Positions 19,931 through 31,496 are shown, counted from the first letter of the stretch. The stretch is DNA of 64,000 nucleotides from Chromatiales bacterium (GCA_020831895.1 JAFIFS010000085.1:32890-96889); one strand, 5' to 3'. Notes: generated by a model from the sequence alone, not told the origin. A program made the numbers and translations.

Positions 19931-21814
19931 ATGGAAGACTTTGACGTGATCGTGGTCGGTGGCGGCCATGCGGGCACCGAGGCGGCCGCCGCCTCGGCCC
20001 GTGCCGGCGCGCGCACGCTGCTGCTCACGCAGAACCTCGACACCATCGGCCAGATGAGCTGCAACCCCGCGATCGGCGGCATCGGCAAGGGGCATCTTGC
20101 CCGCGAGGTGGATGCGATGGGCGGGCTGATCGCTCGTGCGGCCGACCAGGCCGGCATCCACTTCCGCATCCTGAACGCGAGCAAGGGCCCGGCCGTGCGT
20201 GCGACGCGCGCCCAGGCCGACCGCGTGCTCTACCGTCAGGCCATCCGCCGGCTGCTCGATGCCGAGCCGGGCCTCACGCTGTTCCAGCAGGGTGTCGACG
20301 ACATCCTCGTCGAGCACGGCCGCGTGACCGGCGTCGTCACTCAGCTTGGGCTGACCATCAGGGCGCGCGCCGTCGTGCTGACCGTCGGCACCTTCCTCGC
20401 CGGGCGCATCCATGTCGGCCAGTCCAGCCACACTGGCGGGAGGGCCGGCGACCCGGCCGCAGTCACGCTGGCGGCGCGGCTGCGCGACCTCGGCCTGCGC
20501 GTCGGGCGGCTTAAGACCGGCACGCCCCCGCGCCTGGATGCCCGAACGGTCGACTTCAGCCGGCTGGAAGCCCAGCCCGGTGATGACCCGGCGCCGTGTT
20601 TCTCATTCCTCGGCCGGCGCAGCGAGCACCCGCGCCAGGTGCCCTGCCACATCACGCGCACCACGCCGGAAACGCATGCGATCATCCGCGCCGCGCTCGA
20701 CCGCTCGCCGCTGTACACCGGCGCGATCGAGGGCGTGGGCCCGCGCTACTGCCCGTCGATCGAGGACAAGGTCACGCGCTTTGCCGGGCGCGACTCGCAC
20801 CAGGTGTTCATCGAGCCCGAGGGCCTGGACAGCCGCGAGCTCTACCCGAACGGCATCTCGACCAGCCTGCCCTGGGATGCGCAGCTGGCGCTGGTGCGCT
20901 CGATCCCGGGCCTCGAGGCCGCGCGCATCACGCGCCCCGGCTACGCGATCGAGTACGACTACTTCGACCCGCGCGACCTCAAGCTGACGCTTCAGACACG
21001 CGCGATCGAGGGCCTGTACTTCGCCGGCCAGATCAACGGCACGACCGGCTACGAGGAAGCCGCCGCGCAGGGCCTGCTGGCCGGCATCAACGCCGGGCGC
21101 TGGGCTACCGGCAAGGACGCCTGGTACCCGCGCCGCGACGAGGCCTACCTCGGCGTGCTGGTCGACGACCTCGTGACGCGCGGCACGACCGAGCCCTACC
21201 GGATGTTCACCAGCCGCGCCGAGTACCGGCTGCAGCTGCGCGAGGACAACGCCGACCTGCGCCTGACCCCGGTCGCGCGCGAGCTCGGCCTGGTCGACGA
21301 GCCGCGCTGGGCGTTCTTCAGCCGCAAGCAGGCGGCGATTGCCGACGAACAGGCGCGCCTGGCCAGCATCCTCGTGCGCCCGGCCGACTGGCCCGAAGCA
21401 CCGGACGGGGGGCTTCGCCGTGAAGCCCGCGCGCTGGAACTGCTCGCACGCCCCGGGATCGACCATGCGCTGCTGAGAGCGCTGCCCGGCGTGGGCCCGC
21501 GGCCGGCGGAAGAGGGCGAGAGCGACGAGTACACGGCCCAGGTGATCGCGCAGGTCGAGATCCAGGCGCGCTACTCTGGCTACCTGCGCCGGCAGGAGGC
21601 CGAGATCCACCGCAACCGCCGCCATGCCGCCACGCCCTTGCCGGACGACCTCGACTACACGCAGGTGCGTGGCCTCTCGGCGGAACTCTCGCAGAAGCTG
21701 GCCGCCAGCCGTCCGGCGACGCTGGACCAGGCCTCGCGCCTGCCCGGCATGACACCGGCAGCGATCTCGCTGCTGCGCGTACACATCAAGAAGAGGCAGC
21801 TGCGCAGTGCATAG
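19931..21814 (+). CDS. mnmG: tRNA uridine-5-carboxymethylaminomethyl modification enzyme MnmG
   Basis: 627 residues, normal for MnmG (GidA). The FAD-binding motif is [41 protein letters not shown] and the C-terminal [24 protein letters not shown] are signatures. It uses FAD and NADH with MnmE to modify tRNA U34. The stop overlaps the GTG of the downstream peptide-binding protein gene by 8 bases, an unusual neighbour, since rsmG normally follows and is here 21 kb away. Confidence 0.98.
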   Translation: MEDFDVIVVGGGHAGTEAAAASARAGARTLLLTQNLDTIGQMSCNPAIGGIGKGHLAREVDAMGGLIARAADQAGIHFRILNASKGPAVRATRAQADRVLYRQAIRRLLDAEPGLTLFQQGVDDILVEHGRVTGVVTQLGLTIRARAVVLTVGTFLAGRIHVGQSSHTGGRAGDPAAVTLAARLRDLGLRVGRLKTGTPPRLDARTVDFSRLEAQPGDDPAPCFSFLGRRSEHPRQVPCHITRTTPETHAIIRAALDRSPLYTGAIEGVGPRYCPSIEDKVTRFAGRDSHQVFIEPEGLDSRELYPNGISTSLPWDAQLALVRSIPGLEAARITRPGYAIEYDYFDPRDLKLTLQTRAIEGLYFAGQINGTTGYEEAAAQGLLAGINAGRWATGKDAWYPRRDEAYLGVLVDDLVTRGTTEPYRMFTSRAEYRLQLREDNADLRLTPVARELGLVDEPRWAFFSRKQAAIADEQARLASILVRPADWPEAPDGGLRREARALELLARPGIDHALLRALPGVGPRPAEEGESDEYTAQVIAQVEIQARYSGYLRRQEAEIHRNRRHAATPLPDDLDYTQVRGLSAELSQKLAASRPATLDQASRLPGMTPAAISLLRVHIKKRQLRSA

Positions 21815-23450
21815 CCACAGACTTTCCCTAATGGGGGCCGTCCTCGCCGCCGCGCTGTTCACCGCGGGCTGCGGGCCGGCCGAGCAGCGCACAGCTGTAC
21901 CCATCGGCGGCGCCAGCGGCGCCGAGCTTGCCGAGCGCCAGGTGTTCCGCCGCGGCAACGGCGCCGAACCCGAGACGCTGGACCCCCACCGCGCCACCAG
22001 CGTCACGGCCGGCAACATCGCCCGCGACCTGTTCGAGGGCCTGACCGAGATGACCCCCGACGGCAGCGTGAAGCCAGCCGCTGCGGAAAGCTGGACCATC
22101 AGCGAGGATTCGCTGGTCTACACGTTCCGGCTGCGCAGCGGTGCGCGCTGGAGCAACGGCGACCCCGTCACCGCCGGGGACTGGCTGTTCAGCCTGCGCC
22201 GCGCGGTGGACCCGGCGACACTGTCCGACTATGCCGCCATCCTCTACCCGATCGAGGGCGCGCGCGCGATCGTCGCCGGCGAAGCCGCGCCGGACACGCT
22301 GGGCGTGCAGGCGCTGGACGAACAGACCCTGGAGATCCGCCTGGCCGCACCGACGCCGTATTTCCTCGGCCTGCTGACGCACTCCATGTCCTACCCGGTG
22401 CACCCGCCGTCGGTCGAGCGCCACGGCGAGCGCTACGCGCGCGCCGGTAACCTGGTCAGCAACGGCGCCTACCAGCTCACCGAGTGGGTCGTGCAGTCGC
22501 ATATCCGCGCGGTGCGCAACCCGTACTACTGGAACGATGCCGAGACCGTGATCAACGAGGTCTGGTACTACCCGATCGACAACCAGGACGCGGAGCTGCG
22601 CCGCTACCGTACCGGCGAGCTGGACATGACCGAGAAGGTCTCGTCGCGCCAGGTGGACTGGATCCAGCGCAACCTCGCCGACGAGTTCGTCATCTCGCCC
22701 TACTTCGGCACTTATTATTACGGCCTGAACGTGACCCGCGCGCCGTTCCAGGGCAATCGCGAGCTGCGCCTGGCGCTCTCGATGGCGATCGACCGCGACG
22801 TGATCACCGAGCGCATCAGCGGCACCGGCGAAATCCCGGCCTACAGCTGGGTGCCGCCGATTCCCGGCTACACGCAGCAGCTGCCCGAGTGGGCTGGCTG
22901 GACCCAGGCCGAGCGCGAGGCCGAGGCGCGTCGGCTGTTCGAACAGTCCGGCCACGCCGCCGAGTCCCCGCTGGTGCTGGAGCTGATTTACAACACCGAC
23001 GACAACCACCGCCGGCTGGCGACCGCGATCGCCTCGATGTGGCAGGAGGTACTCGGCGTCGAGACACGGCTCAGCAACCAGGAGTGGAAGGTGTTCCTGC
23101 AGACGCGGCGCGAGCGGCGCCAGACCCAGGTGTTCCGCTCCGGCTGGATCGGGGACTACCTGGACGCGTTCACCTTCACCGAGCTGCTGCACTCGACCTA
23201 CGGGCTGAATGACACCGGTTATGCGAGCGAGCGTTACGATGAGCTGGTCGATACCGCCGCGCTGGAGGCCGACCCCGCGCGCCGGCGCGCGCTGCTCGAG
23301 GAGGCCGAGCGCGTGCTGATCGACGACCACCCGATCATCCCCCTGTACTTCTACGTCACCGCGCGGCTGGTCAAGCCCTGGGTCGGCGGCTATGTGCCCA
23401 ACATCATGGACCAGCACTACACCAAGAACCTCTACATCCTGAAGCACTGA
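21807..23450 (+). CDS. Oligopeptide ABC transporter substrate-binding lipoprotein (OppA/MppA-like)
   Basis: 547 residues (SBP family 5). A short lipoprotein signal ends LFTAGC (C22). [19 protein letters not shown], followed by [25 protein letters not shown] read in parts, is the typical start of the mature protein; [22 protein letters not shown] is a strong family match to OppA and MppA. The GTG at 21807 overlaps mnmG; ATG at 21831 is a possible shorter start. First gene of a transporter operon that continues with two permeases and a fused ATPase. The probable substrate is oligopeptides or cell-wall peptides. Confidence 0.93.
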   Translation: MHSHRLSLMGAVLAAALFTAGCGPAEQRTAVPIGGASGAELAERQVFRRGNGAEPETLDPHRATSVTAGNIARDLFEGLTEMTPDGSVKPAAAESWTISEDSLVYTFRLRSGARWSNGDPVTAGDWLFSLRRAVDPATLSDYAAILYPIEGARAIVAGEAAPDTLGVQALDEQTLEIRLAAPTPYFLGLLTHSMSYPVHPPSVERHGERYARAGNLVSNGAYQLTEWVVQSHIRAVRNPYYWNDAETVINEVWYYPIDNQDAELRRYRTGELDMTEKVSSRQVDWIQRNLADEFVISPYFGTYYYGLNVTRAPFQGNRELRLALSMAIDRDVITERISGTGEIPAYSWVPPIPGYTQQLPEWAGWTQAEREAEARRLFEQSGHAAESPLVLELIYNTDDNHRRLATAIASMWQEVLGVETRLSNQEWKVFLQTRRERRQTQVFRSGWIGDYLDAFTFTELLHSTYGLNDTGYASERYDELVDTAALEADPARRRALLEEAERVLIDDHPIIPLYFYVTARLVKPWVGGYVPNIMDQHYTKNLYILKH

Positions 23451-23454
23451 GCGG

Positions 23455-24375
23455 ATGCTGCGCTTCACGCTGAACCGCCTGCTCGGCGCGATCCCGACCC
23501 TGCTGATCCTGATCGCGGTCGCCTTCTTCCTGATCCGCATGGCCCCCGGCGGCCCCTTCGACAGCGAGCGCCAGCTGCCGCCGGAGATCGAGGCCAACCT
23601 GCGCGCGGCCTACAACCTCGACGCGCCGCTGCACCAGCAGTTCCTGCGCTACCTCGCCGACCTCGCCCGCGGCGACTTCGGCCCCTCGTTTCAGTACCGC
23701 GACTTCACCGTCACCGAGCTGATCGCCAGCGGCTTCCCGGTCTCGCTGCGCCTCGGTGGCCTCGCGCTGCTGCTCGCCCTCGTGCTCGGCGTGACCGCCG
23801 GCACGCTGGCCGCGATGCGCCAGAACCGCGCCCCGGACTACGCAGTGATGGCGGTCTCGATGACCGGCATCTCGGTGCCGAACTTCGTCATGGCACCGCT
23901 GCTGGTGCTGGTGTTCGCCGTGCTGCTCGGCTGGCTGCCGGCCGGCGGCCTCGGCGATGGCGGCTGGCGCCACCTGCTGCTGCCGGTGATCTGCCTCGCG
24001 CTGCCGCAGGTCGCCTACATCGCCCGGCTGACCCGCGGCAGCATGATCGAGGTCCTGCGCAGCCACTTCATCCGCACCGCGCGGGCCCAGGGCCTCGCCA
24101 TGCACACCATCGTGCTGCGCCATGCGCTCAAGCCTGCGCTGCTGCCGGTGGTCTCCTTCCTCGGCCCGGCCGCCGCGGGGCTGATCACCGGCTCGGTCGT
24201 GATCGAGCAGATCTTCGGCCTGCCCGGGCTCGGCCGCTACTTCGTCCAGGGCGCGCTGAACCGCGACTACACGCTGGTGATGGGCGTCGTCGTGTTCTAC
24301 GGCGCGCTGATCATCCTGTTCAACTTCCTCGTCGACCTGCTCTACGGCTGGCTCGACCCGCGCGTGAAGGCATGA
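23455..24375 (+). CDS. Oligopeptide ABC transporter permease, OppB type
   Basis: 306 residues, six predicted membrane helices. The N-terminus MLRFTLNRLLGAIPTLLIL is typical of OppB. The inner-membrane EAA loop is TARAQGLAMHTIVLRHALKP. The C-terminal region LITGSVVIEQIFGLPGLGRY is conserved. It begins four bases after the binding-protein stop, and its own stop overlaps the next start (ATGA). Confidence 0.95.
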   Translation: MLRFTLNRLLGAIPTLLILIAVAFFLIRMAPGGPFDSERQLPPEIEANLRAAYNLDAPLHQQFLRYLADLARGDFGPSFQYRDFTVTELIASGFPVSLRLGGLALLLALVLGVTAGTLAAMRQNRAPDYAVMAVSMTGISVPNFVMAPLLVLVFAVLLGWLPAGGLGDGGWRHLLLPVICLALPQVAYIARLTRGSMIEVLRSHFIRTARAQGLAMHTIVLRHALKPALLPVVSFLGPAAAGLITGSVVIEQIFGLPGLGRYFVQGALNRDYTLVMGVVVFYGALIILFNFLVDLLYGWLDPRVKA

Positions 24376-25243
24376 ACCTTGCCACGCAGACTAGCGAGAG
24401 CCTGTGGAGCGATGCCCGCCAGAGCCTCGCGCGCAACCGCGCGGCGATGGTCTCGGCCGTGCTGCTGCTGCTGATCGGCATCGCCTGCGTGCTCGGGCCG
24501 TGGCTCAGCCCGCACGACTACGCGGCGACCGACTGGGACCGGATCGCGGCCCCGCCGGCGCTGGAACGCGCCCACCTGTTCGGCACCGACACGCTGGGCC
24601 GTGACCTGCTGGTGCGCACGCTGCATGGCGGGCGCATCTCGCTGATGGTCGGCATCGTCGCGACACTGGTCAGCCTCGTCATCGGCATCAGCTGGGGCGC
24701 GATCGCCGGCTACATGGGCGGGCGCGTCGACCAGGTGATGATGCGCATCGTCGACATCCTCTATGCGCTGCCGTTCATGTTCCTGGTGATCCTGCTGATG
24801 GTGCTGTTCGGCCGCAACATCCTGCTGATCTTCATCGCGATCGGCGCGATCAACTGGCTGGACATGGCGCGCATCGTGCGCGGGCAGACGCTGAGCCTGA
24901 AAGAGCGCGAATTCATCGAGGCCGCGCGCGCCGGCGGCGTCTCCGGCCCGCGCATCATCCTGCGCCACATCGTGCCCAACCTGCTGGGCGTCGTCGCCGT
25001 CTACGTGACGCTGACCATCCCGCAGGTGATCCTGGTCGAATCCTTCCTGAGCTTCTTAGGATTAGGCGTACAGGAGCCGATGACCTCCTGGGGCGCGCTG
25101 GTCAACGAGGGCGCCCAGGAGATGGAAACCGCGCCCTGGATGCTGCTGTTCCCGGCGCTGTTCCTGGCGACGACCCTGTTCTGCTTCAACTTCCTCGGCG
25201 ACGGGTTGCGCGATGCGCTGGACCCGCGCGACCGCCGCGCCTG

Positions 25244-25244
<1 letters not shown>
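24372..25244 (+). CDS. Oligopeptide ABC transporter permease, OppC type
   Basis: 290 residues. N-terminal SLARNRAAMVSAVLLLLIGI is the first helix. FGTDTLGRDLLVRTLHGGRI and the EAA loop EAARAGGVSGPRIILRHIVPN are OppC signatures. SFLSFLGLGVQEPMTSWGAL near the end is also typical. It forms the channel together with the OppB-type subunit. The stop overlaps the ATPase gene by one base (TGATG). Confidence 0.95.
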
Positions 25245-27064
<1,820 letters not shown>

Positions 27065-27079
27065 CGGGCTGCTCTGCGT

Positions 27080-27469
27080 TCAGGCCAGCGGCTTCACACG
27101 TTTGCCGAACTGCCTGCCAAGCTTGCGGTCTGCGCTGAGCAGCGGCACATCCAGGTACTCCGCGAGCGCAACGAACTCGCAATCATAGGCAGAGCAACCC
27201 GACTGCGCTGCCAGCTCCAGCACCGTGGCCGAATCCACCGCGAACTCCAGGGGTGCAAGCAGCCGCTCCGCCTCCTCCTGGATGGACTGGGCGGTGGGCA
27301 GTTCAAACCGCCCCAAGCGGACAAGCGTGGCCAGCACATTGCGGAACTCGCTTCGCCACAGCAGCGGCGCGGCCCATTCCGGATCCCGGCGGTACAGAGC
27401 CTCCGCAGCGCTCGAACGGTCCCCGGGAACGAACAGGTAGGCGATGACGTTGGTATCGACGACGATCAA
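27080..27469 (-). CDS. PIN-domain toxin, VapC family
   Basis: 129 residues. MIVVDTNVIAYLF places the first catalytic aspartate (D5). The acidic residue around E41 (WRSEFRNVL), then SAYDCEFVALAEY and LLSADRKL supply the remaining acidic residues of a PIN nuclease. VapC toxins cut tRNA or rRNA and stop growth unless bound by the antitoxin. The start overlaps the upstream antitoxin stop by four bases (ATGA), the normal antitoxin-toxin order. Confidence 0.9.
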   Translation of the reverse strand: MIVVDTNVIAYLFVPGDRSSAAEALYRRDPEWAAPLLWRSEFRNVLATLVRLGRFELPTAQSIQEEAERLLAPLEFAVDSATVLELAAQSGCSAYDCEFVALAEYLDVPLLSADRKLGRQFGKRVKPLA

Positions 27470-27711
27470 CGCCGCTTCCGGTCCAGGGCTGCCTGGATCT
27501 CATCCAGCGTTAGCGGCGGGCCTGTATAGCGCTCCCGCAGCTGCCGAGCCCGCCGGAGAGAGGCCTCGACGTCCGTGGTGTGCGGCGCCAGTATCTCCTC
27601 GAGCCGGGCAATGATCTCGCTGTTGAGGCTGCGGTGATGACGGTCCGCAGCCATCCGGATTCGCTTGTAGAGGCGTTCCGGGATGTTCTTCAGGGTGATG
27701 GAAGTACTCAT
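27466..27711 (-). CDS. Ribbon-helix-helix antitoxin of the PIN-domain pair (FitA/Arc-like)
   Basis: 81 residues from the ATG at 27711; a longer open frame to 27816 lacks homology. The N-terminal strand and helices STSITLKNIPERLYKRIRMA and RSLNSEIIARLEEIL form a ribbon-helix-helix DNA-binding fold. The C-terminal part RQLRERYTGPPLTLDEIQAAL would wrap the toxin. It probably represses the pair's own promoter. A closely related but truncated copy occurs near 29.4 kb. Confidence 0.88.
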   Translation of the reverse strand: MSTSITLKNIPERLYKRIRMAADRHHRSLNSEIIARLEEILAPHTTDVEASLRRARQLRERYTGPPLTLDEIQAALDRKRR

Positions 27712-27942
27712 GGCCACGTGACCCGGGAAACCATAATGGTTCCAATATGGTATTGACGCTGGGCCTCCGGCGCAAGCGCCGGCCTTGTGCTGCCACGCAG
27801 GAAACGCATCACCCATTGCAAATAGGCCTGTCGGTCGGACAACTCATCTGGCGCGTGCGCAGCTTCTCGTGCATGGTCACAAACAGACCCATCGCCGGCT
27901 CCGTGTCGCTGATCCTGCCCTGAAGACCAGGCAGGTTATGCG

Positions 27943-27968
27943 ACACCTGCTAGGCCAGGTGTTTGTTT
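27943..27968 (+). terminator. Possible Rho-independent terminator
   Basis: ACACCTG, a six-base loop, CAGGTGT, then TTGTTTT. No active plus-strand gene is seen just upstream, so it may be a leftover. Confidence 0.35.
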
Positions 27969-28075
27969 TGCCAGAGCAGGCCTGGCCGAGCCAGCAGCAT
28001 ATCCGACGGATTTGGGGTGAAACTTCACCCCATTTGGGTCCTAAGTAATATTTGGGTGCCTAGGAGGAAGAAATC

Positions 28076-28129
28076 GTGAGTCGCCTGAAGGGTGAGCACA
28101 ACCCCGATGACTGGGATGGGGCCGATTAA
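28076..28129 (+). CDS. Possible 17-residue small ORF with strong ribosome site
   Basis: GTG start, eight bases after a perfect AGGAGG (28063-28068); encodes MSRLKGEHNPDDWDGAD. Very acidic C-terminal half. No family is recognised. It could be a real microprotein, a leader peptide or the surviving start of a deleted gene. Confidence 0.25.
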   Translation: MSRLKGEHNPDDWDGAD

Positions 28130-28242
28130 TCGGAAGAAATGTTTGATCCCGAACTTCACGTACCAGAACGGCAAGTGCAAGGCGCGTATCCGGATATAGA
28201 GGCACAGATACCCTCTTGGCCAGTGGATAACAAGACATACGT

Positions 28243-28365
28243 AACGGCAGCATCGACCAGGTCTACGCGACGCCTGCCAGCGACTACACCCGCCGCCTGC
28301 TCGCCGCCGCCCCGCGCCTGGACAAGCCCCGCAGCCTGCAGCCCCCGCTGCCGGCCGACGCGCCC
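28243..28365 (+). pseudogene. Residual end of first ATPase domain, duplicated opp gene
   Basis: In frame with the downstream gene, this encodes NGSIDQVYATPASDYTRRLL and LAAAPRLDKPRS, matching residues about 239-266 of the fused ATPase at 25244 (GTVDQVYAEPAHPYTRRLL). It has no start codon, and TAA at 28228 closes the frame upstream. The first ATPase domain has therefore been lost from this copy. Confidence 0.8.
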
Positions 28366-29373
28366 GTGCTGCTCTCGGCCCGCGACGTGGAAGTGCGCTT
28401 CCGGCTGCCCCCCGCCACCCTGTTCGGCCGCCGGCGCAGCCTGCACGCCGTCAACGGCGTTGCGCTGGAACTGCGCGAGCGCGAGACGTTGGGGATAGTC
28501 GGCGAATCCGGCTGCGGCAAGTCCACCCTCGCCCGCGCGCTGCTCCGCCTGGTGCCGCTGGAGCAAGGCGCGGTCAGCTTCCTCGGCCGCGATCTCGCCC
28601 GGCTCAGCGGGGAGGCACTGCGCCAGCAGCGGCGCGAAATGCAGCTGGTCTTCCAGGACCCGCTGGCCGCACTGGACCCGCGCATGACCATACGCGACAT
28701 CGTCGCCGAGCCCCTCACCACCTTCCAGCCCCAGCTCTCCGCAACGGAAGTCACCGCCCGCGTCACCGAAATGCTCGAGGCCGTCGGCCTGGAGGCCGCC
28801 CATCTGCGCCGCTACCCGCACCAGTTCTCCGGCGGCCAGTGCCAGCGCATAGGCATTGCCCGGGCCCTGGTCCTGCGCCCGAAGCTGCTGGTCTGCGATG
28901 AGCCCGTCAGCGCGCTGGACGTCACCGTCCAGGCCCAGATCATCAACCTGCTGGCCGACCTGCAGCAGCGCTTTGGGCTGACGATGATCTTCATTGCGCA
29001 TGATCTCGCCGTGGTGCGGGAGATCAGCCACCGGGTGATGGTGATGTACCTGGGGCGGGCGGTGGAGGTGGCGGCAGTAGAGCGGCTGTATGAATCGCCG
29101 GAGCATCCGTATACGCGGGCGCTGCTGGCGGCGGTGCCGGTGCCGGTGCCGGTGCCGGATCCGGAGCGGGAGCGGGAGCGCAGCCGGGTGCGTACACCGC
29201 TCGGCGGGGAGCCGCCCTCGGCGTTTGCGCCGCCGTCAGGGTGTGCGTTCCGGACGCGGTGTCCGTATGCGGTGGAGAGATGTGCGGAGGAGTGGCCGGG
29301 GTTGAGGGAGTATTGGGGGGCGATGGTGGCTTGTCATCGGGTGGGGGAGTTGGGGGACCCGGGCAGGGACTGA
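28366..29373 (+). CDS. Single-domain OppF-like ATPase, truncated duplicate of the fused ATPase
   Basis: 335 residues from GTG 28366. It contains a whole nucleotide-binding domain: Walker A GESGCGKS, signature FSGGQCQR, Walker B LLVCDEP, then the cysteine-rich end SGCAFRTRCPYAVERC. It is strikingly like the second half of the ATPase at 25244, including flanking sequence past the stop, so it arose by segmental duplication. The start was created inside the old linker. No strong Shine-Dalgarno is seen, so expression is uncertain. The tract PVPVPVP near the end is a local repeat. Confidence 0.8.
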   Translation: MLLSARDVEVRFRLPPATLFGRRRSLHAVNGVALELRERETLGIVGESGCGKSTLARALLRLVPLEQGAVSFLGRDLARLSGEALRQQRREMQLVFQDPLAALDPRMTIRDIVAEPLTTFQPQLSATEVTARVTEMLEAVGLEAAHLRRYPHQFSGGQCQRIGIARALVLRPKLLVCDEPVSALDVTVQAQIINLLADLQQRFGLTMIFIAHDLAVVREISHRVMVMYLGRAVEVAAVERLYESPEHPYTRALLAAVPVPVPVPDPERERERSRVRTPLGGEPPSAFAPPSGCAFRTRCPYAVERCAEEWPGLREYWGAMVACHRVGELGDPGRD

Positions 29374-29600
29374 CGGCGGGGGCTGGTCTGGCCCCTGCCC
29401 GTAGCGGCCTCGATCTCGTTCAGCTCCACCGGACGGCCCGAGTAGCGCTCGCGTAGCTCCCGTGCGCGCCGGAGTGACTCCTCGACATTGGCCGGGCCGA
29501 CGGACAGCCCCAGTTCAAGGCCGGCGATGATTTCGCTGTCGAGGCTACGAAGGTGCGGGTCCGCCGCCATCTGGAGGCGTGCCGTCCGCAGCAAGGACAT
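29334..29600 (-). pseudogene. Remnant of the ribbon-helix-helix antitoxin gene
   Basis: MAADPHLRSLDSEIIAGLE and RRARELRERYSGRPVELNEIE match the antitoxin at 27466 (MAADRHHRSLNSEIIARLE, RRARQLRERYTGPPLTLDEIQ). The N-terminal beta strand needed to bind DNA is replaced by unrelated sequence, the normal stop is missing so the frame runs into the ATPase gene, and no toxin follows. It completes the duplicated ATPase-antitoxin block. Confidence 0.8.
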
Positions 29601-29633
29601 TGTGCCCGCTGCGCTGCGCGCTAGAATCGTCGC

Positions 29634-30917
29634 ATGTCGAATGCCAGCCTGATGCCTCCCGCCATGGCCCGCGCCGCGCGCGGCTTCCTTCCCGCCTGCC
29701 TCCTGCTGGCCACGATGCTGGTCGGCTGTGCCCCGTCGCCGCCGGGAGTCCCGGCGCTGGAGGGCCGCTGGCGCGGCGAGCTGATGACACCCGGCGGTGC
29801 GCTGCCGTTTGGCATCGAGTTCGGCCGCGACGAACAGGGCGCTTTGGCCGCCTGGTACCTGAACGGCGCGGAGCGCGCGCCGGTGACCGAGGTGAGCCTG
29901 GAGGGCGACCAGCTCGTGCTGGCAATCCCGGCCCTGGCCAGCCGGATCGGCGCCACGCTGGATGAGCGCGGCCTGACCGGCCAGCTGGAGCTGCTGGGCC
30001 GCGGTGCCGAGACGGCGGTGATCCCGTTCTCGGCGCGGCCGGCCGACTACCGCTTCTACCCCACCCCGGCCCCGGCCAGCCTGGACATGAACGGGCGCTG
30101 GCAGGCGGAGTTCCTCGCCTTTGGCCAGACTATCCCGGCCGTCGGCGAGTTCGTCCAGGAGGGCAGCCGGGTGACTGGCACCTTCCTGACGCCGACCGGC
30201 GACTACCGCTTCCTCGAGGGCGAGGTGCGCGACCGCGAGCTGTACCTCTCCACCTTCGCCGGCGGCCACGTATTCCTGTTCCGCGCGACCGAAGGGCCGG
30301 GCGGCGTGCTGGTCGGCCAGTTCTGGTCGGGTCTGGGCGAGCCGCAGAGCTGGACCGCGGTGGCCGACCCGGTGGCCGAGCTGCCGGATCCGTGGAGCCG
30401 CACCCGGATTGCCGGCGATCGCTTCGAGTTCGCCTTCCCGGACCCGCAGGGGCAGCCGGTATCGCTGGCCGACCCGCGCTTCGCCGGCCAGGTGGTGATC
30501 GTGACGATTGCCGGTAGCTGGTGCCCGAACTCCCACGACGAGGCCGCCTTCATTGTGCCGTTCGTGGCGGCCAACGCCGACCGCGGCCTGGCGGCGGTCG
30601 GCCTGATGTTCGAGCATCACGCCAAGTTCGAGCTGGCCAGCGAGGCGCTGCGCCACTACCAGGCCCACCAGCGCATCGACTTCCCGCTGCTGGTGGCCGG
30701 CACCTCGAACCGGCGCCAGGCGTCCGCGGCGCTGCGCGAGCTGGGGCTGGAGGGCGTGGTGGCCTTCCCGACCACCGTGGTGCTGGACCGCCAGCACCGC
30801 GTGCGCCGTGTGCACACCGGCTTCCGCGGTCCCGCGACGGGCGAGCACTACGAGCAGTGGCAGAGCGAGTTCACGGCCTTCATCGACGAGCTGCTGGCGG
30901 AACCGCCGCCCGGCTGA
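29634..30917 (+). CDS. Lipoprotein with C-terminal thioredoxin-like (redoxin) domain, single active-site cysteine
   Basis: 427 residues. The signal ends ATMLVGC (C32), a lipobox. Residues 40-250 hold two similar beta-rich halves (GRWRGELMTPGG and GRWQAEFLAFGQ). Residues about 265-425 are a TlpA/AhpC-type redoxin: VVIVTIAGSWCPNS, where the usual CxxC is WCPNS, so C297 has no resolving partner at the second position; GVVAFPTTVVLDRQH supplies the cis-proline. It may act as a peroxidase-like or monothiol protein in the envelope. An alternative start is ATG 29664. It ends 12 bases before yajQ, and the two may be co-transcribed. Confidence 0.85.
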   Translation: MSNASLMPPAMARAARGFLPACLLLATMLVGCAPSPPGVPALEGRWRGELMTPGGALPFGIEFGRDEQGALAAWYLNGAERAPVTEVSLEGDQLVLAIPALASRIGATLDERGLTGQLELLGRGAETAVIPFSARPADYRFYPTPAPASLDMNGRWQAEFLAFGQTIPAVGEFVQEGSRVTGTFLTPTGDYRFLEGEVRDRELYLSTFAGGHVFLFRATEGPGGVLVGQFWSGLGEPQSWTAVADPVAELPDPWSRTRIAGDRFEFAFPDPQGQPVSLADPRFAGQVVIVTIAGSWCPNSHDEAAFIVPFVAANADRGLAAVGLMFEHHAKFELASEALRHYQAHQRIDFPLLVAGTSNRRQASAALRELGLEGVVAFPTTVVLDRQHRVRRVHTGFRGPATGEHYEQWQSEFTAFIDELLAEPPPG

Positions 30918-30929
30918 GCGGAGTAGAGC

Positions 30930-31412
30930 ATGCCTTCATTCGACGTGGTATCCGAAGTCGACCTGCACGAGCTGCGCAACGGCGTGGACCAGGCCAGCCG
31001 TGAGGTGGGCACCCGCTTTGACTTCAAGGGCAGTGACGCCAGCTTCACGCTGGAAGAACAGGTGATCAGGCTGGAGGCTCAGTCCGAGTTCCAGCTGCAG
31101 CAGATGATGGACATCCTCCTGCCGCGGCTGGCCAAGCGCGGCATAGACATCGCCTGCCTCGACGCCGCCAAGCCCGTGGTCTCCGGCCAGCGCACACACC
31201 AGATGGTGACGGTACGCACCGGAATTGGTGCTGACCACGCGCGCAAGCTGATCCGCATCATCAAGGACAGCAAGCTCAAGGTCCAGGCCGCCGTCCAGGG
31301 CGAAAAGCTGCGCATCACCGGCAAGAAACGCGACGACCTCCAGACTGCCATCGCCGCCCTCAAAGCCGCCAACTTCGAGCTCCCCCTCCAATACGAAAAT
31401 TTCCGCGACTAA
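30930..31412 (+). CDS. yajQ: YajQ family nucleotide-binding protein
   Basis: 160 residues, the full length of the family. It starts [20 protein letters not shown] and ends ELPLQYENFRD. VRTGIGADHARKLIRIIKDS and KLRITGKKRDDLQTAIAAL are family signatures. YajQ homologues bind nucleotides, and in xanthomonads a YajQ protein is a cyclic di-GMP effector; the same is possible here since a diguanylate cyclase is nearby. This is the intact parent-type copy of the pseudogene at 18204. Confidence 0.97.
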   Translation: MPSFDVVSEVDLHELRNGVDQASREVGTRFDFKGSDASFTLEEQVIRLEAQSEFQLQQMMDILLPRLAKRGIDIACLDAAKPVVSGQRTHQMVTVRTGIGADHARKLIRIIKDSKLKVQAAVQGEKLRITGKKRDDLQTAIAALKAANFELPLQYENFRD

Positions 31413-31417
31413 CCAGA

Positions 31418-31448
31418 AATGGGCTCAGCCCCAGGGTCTGAGCCCATT
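31418..31448 (+). terminator. Terminator-like hairpin after yajQ
   Basis: A perfect 11-base-pair stem (AATGGGCTCAG with CTGAGCCCATT) and a nine-base loop, beginning six bases after the yajQ stop. Only a weak pyrimidine run follows. Confidence 0.6.
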
Positions 31449-31496
31449 CTTGCTCAGGTACCCGGCGGGGTCCATATACAAAGAGGTGCCCGAATC

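Larger units (their letters stand above)
27712..28242. other. Intergenic region between toxin-antitoxin pair and truncated ATPase copy
   Basis: 530 bases with no recognised gene. The later part is less GC-rich than its neighbours. It has a hairpin followed by T-rich DNA (27943-27968), an 18-base palindrome (GGGGTGAAACTTCACCCC, 28014-28031), a 17-codon frame with a strong AGGAGG (28076-28129) and an open frame from ATG 28139 that runs out of frame into the duplicated ATPase sequence. It looks like a rearrangement junction. Confidence 0.5.

Noticed and set aside
19781..20431. N-terminal extension of the diguanylate cyclase to 20431
   Set aside because: It overlaps mnmG on the opposite strand, is composed of antisense-type low-complexity sequence, and a good ribosome site precedes the ATG at 19780.
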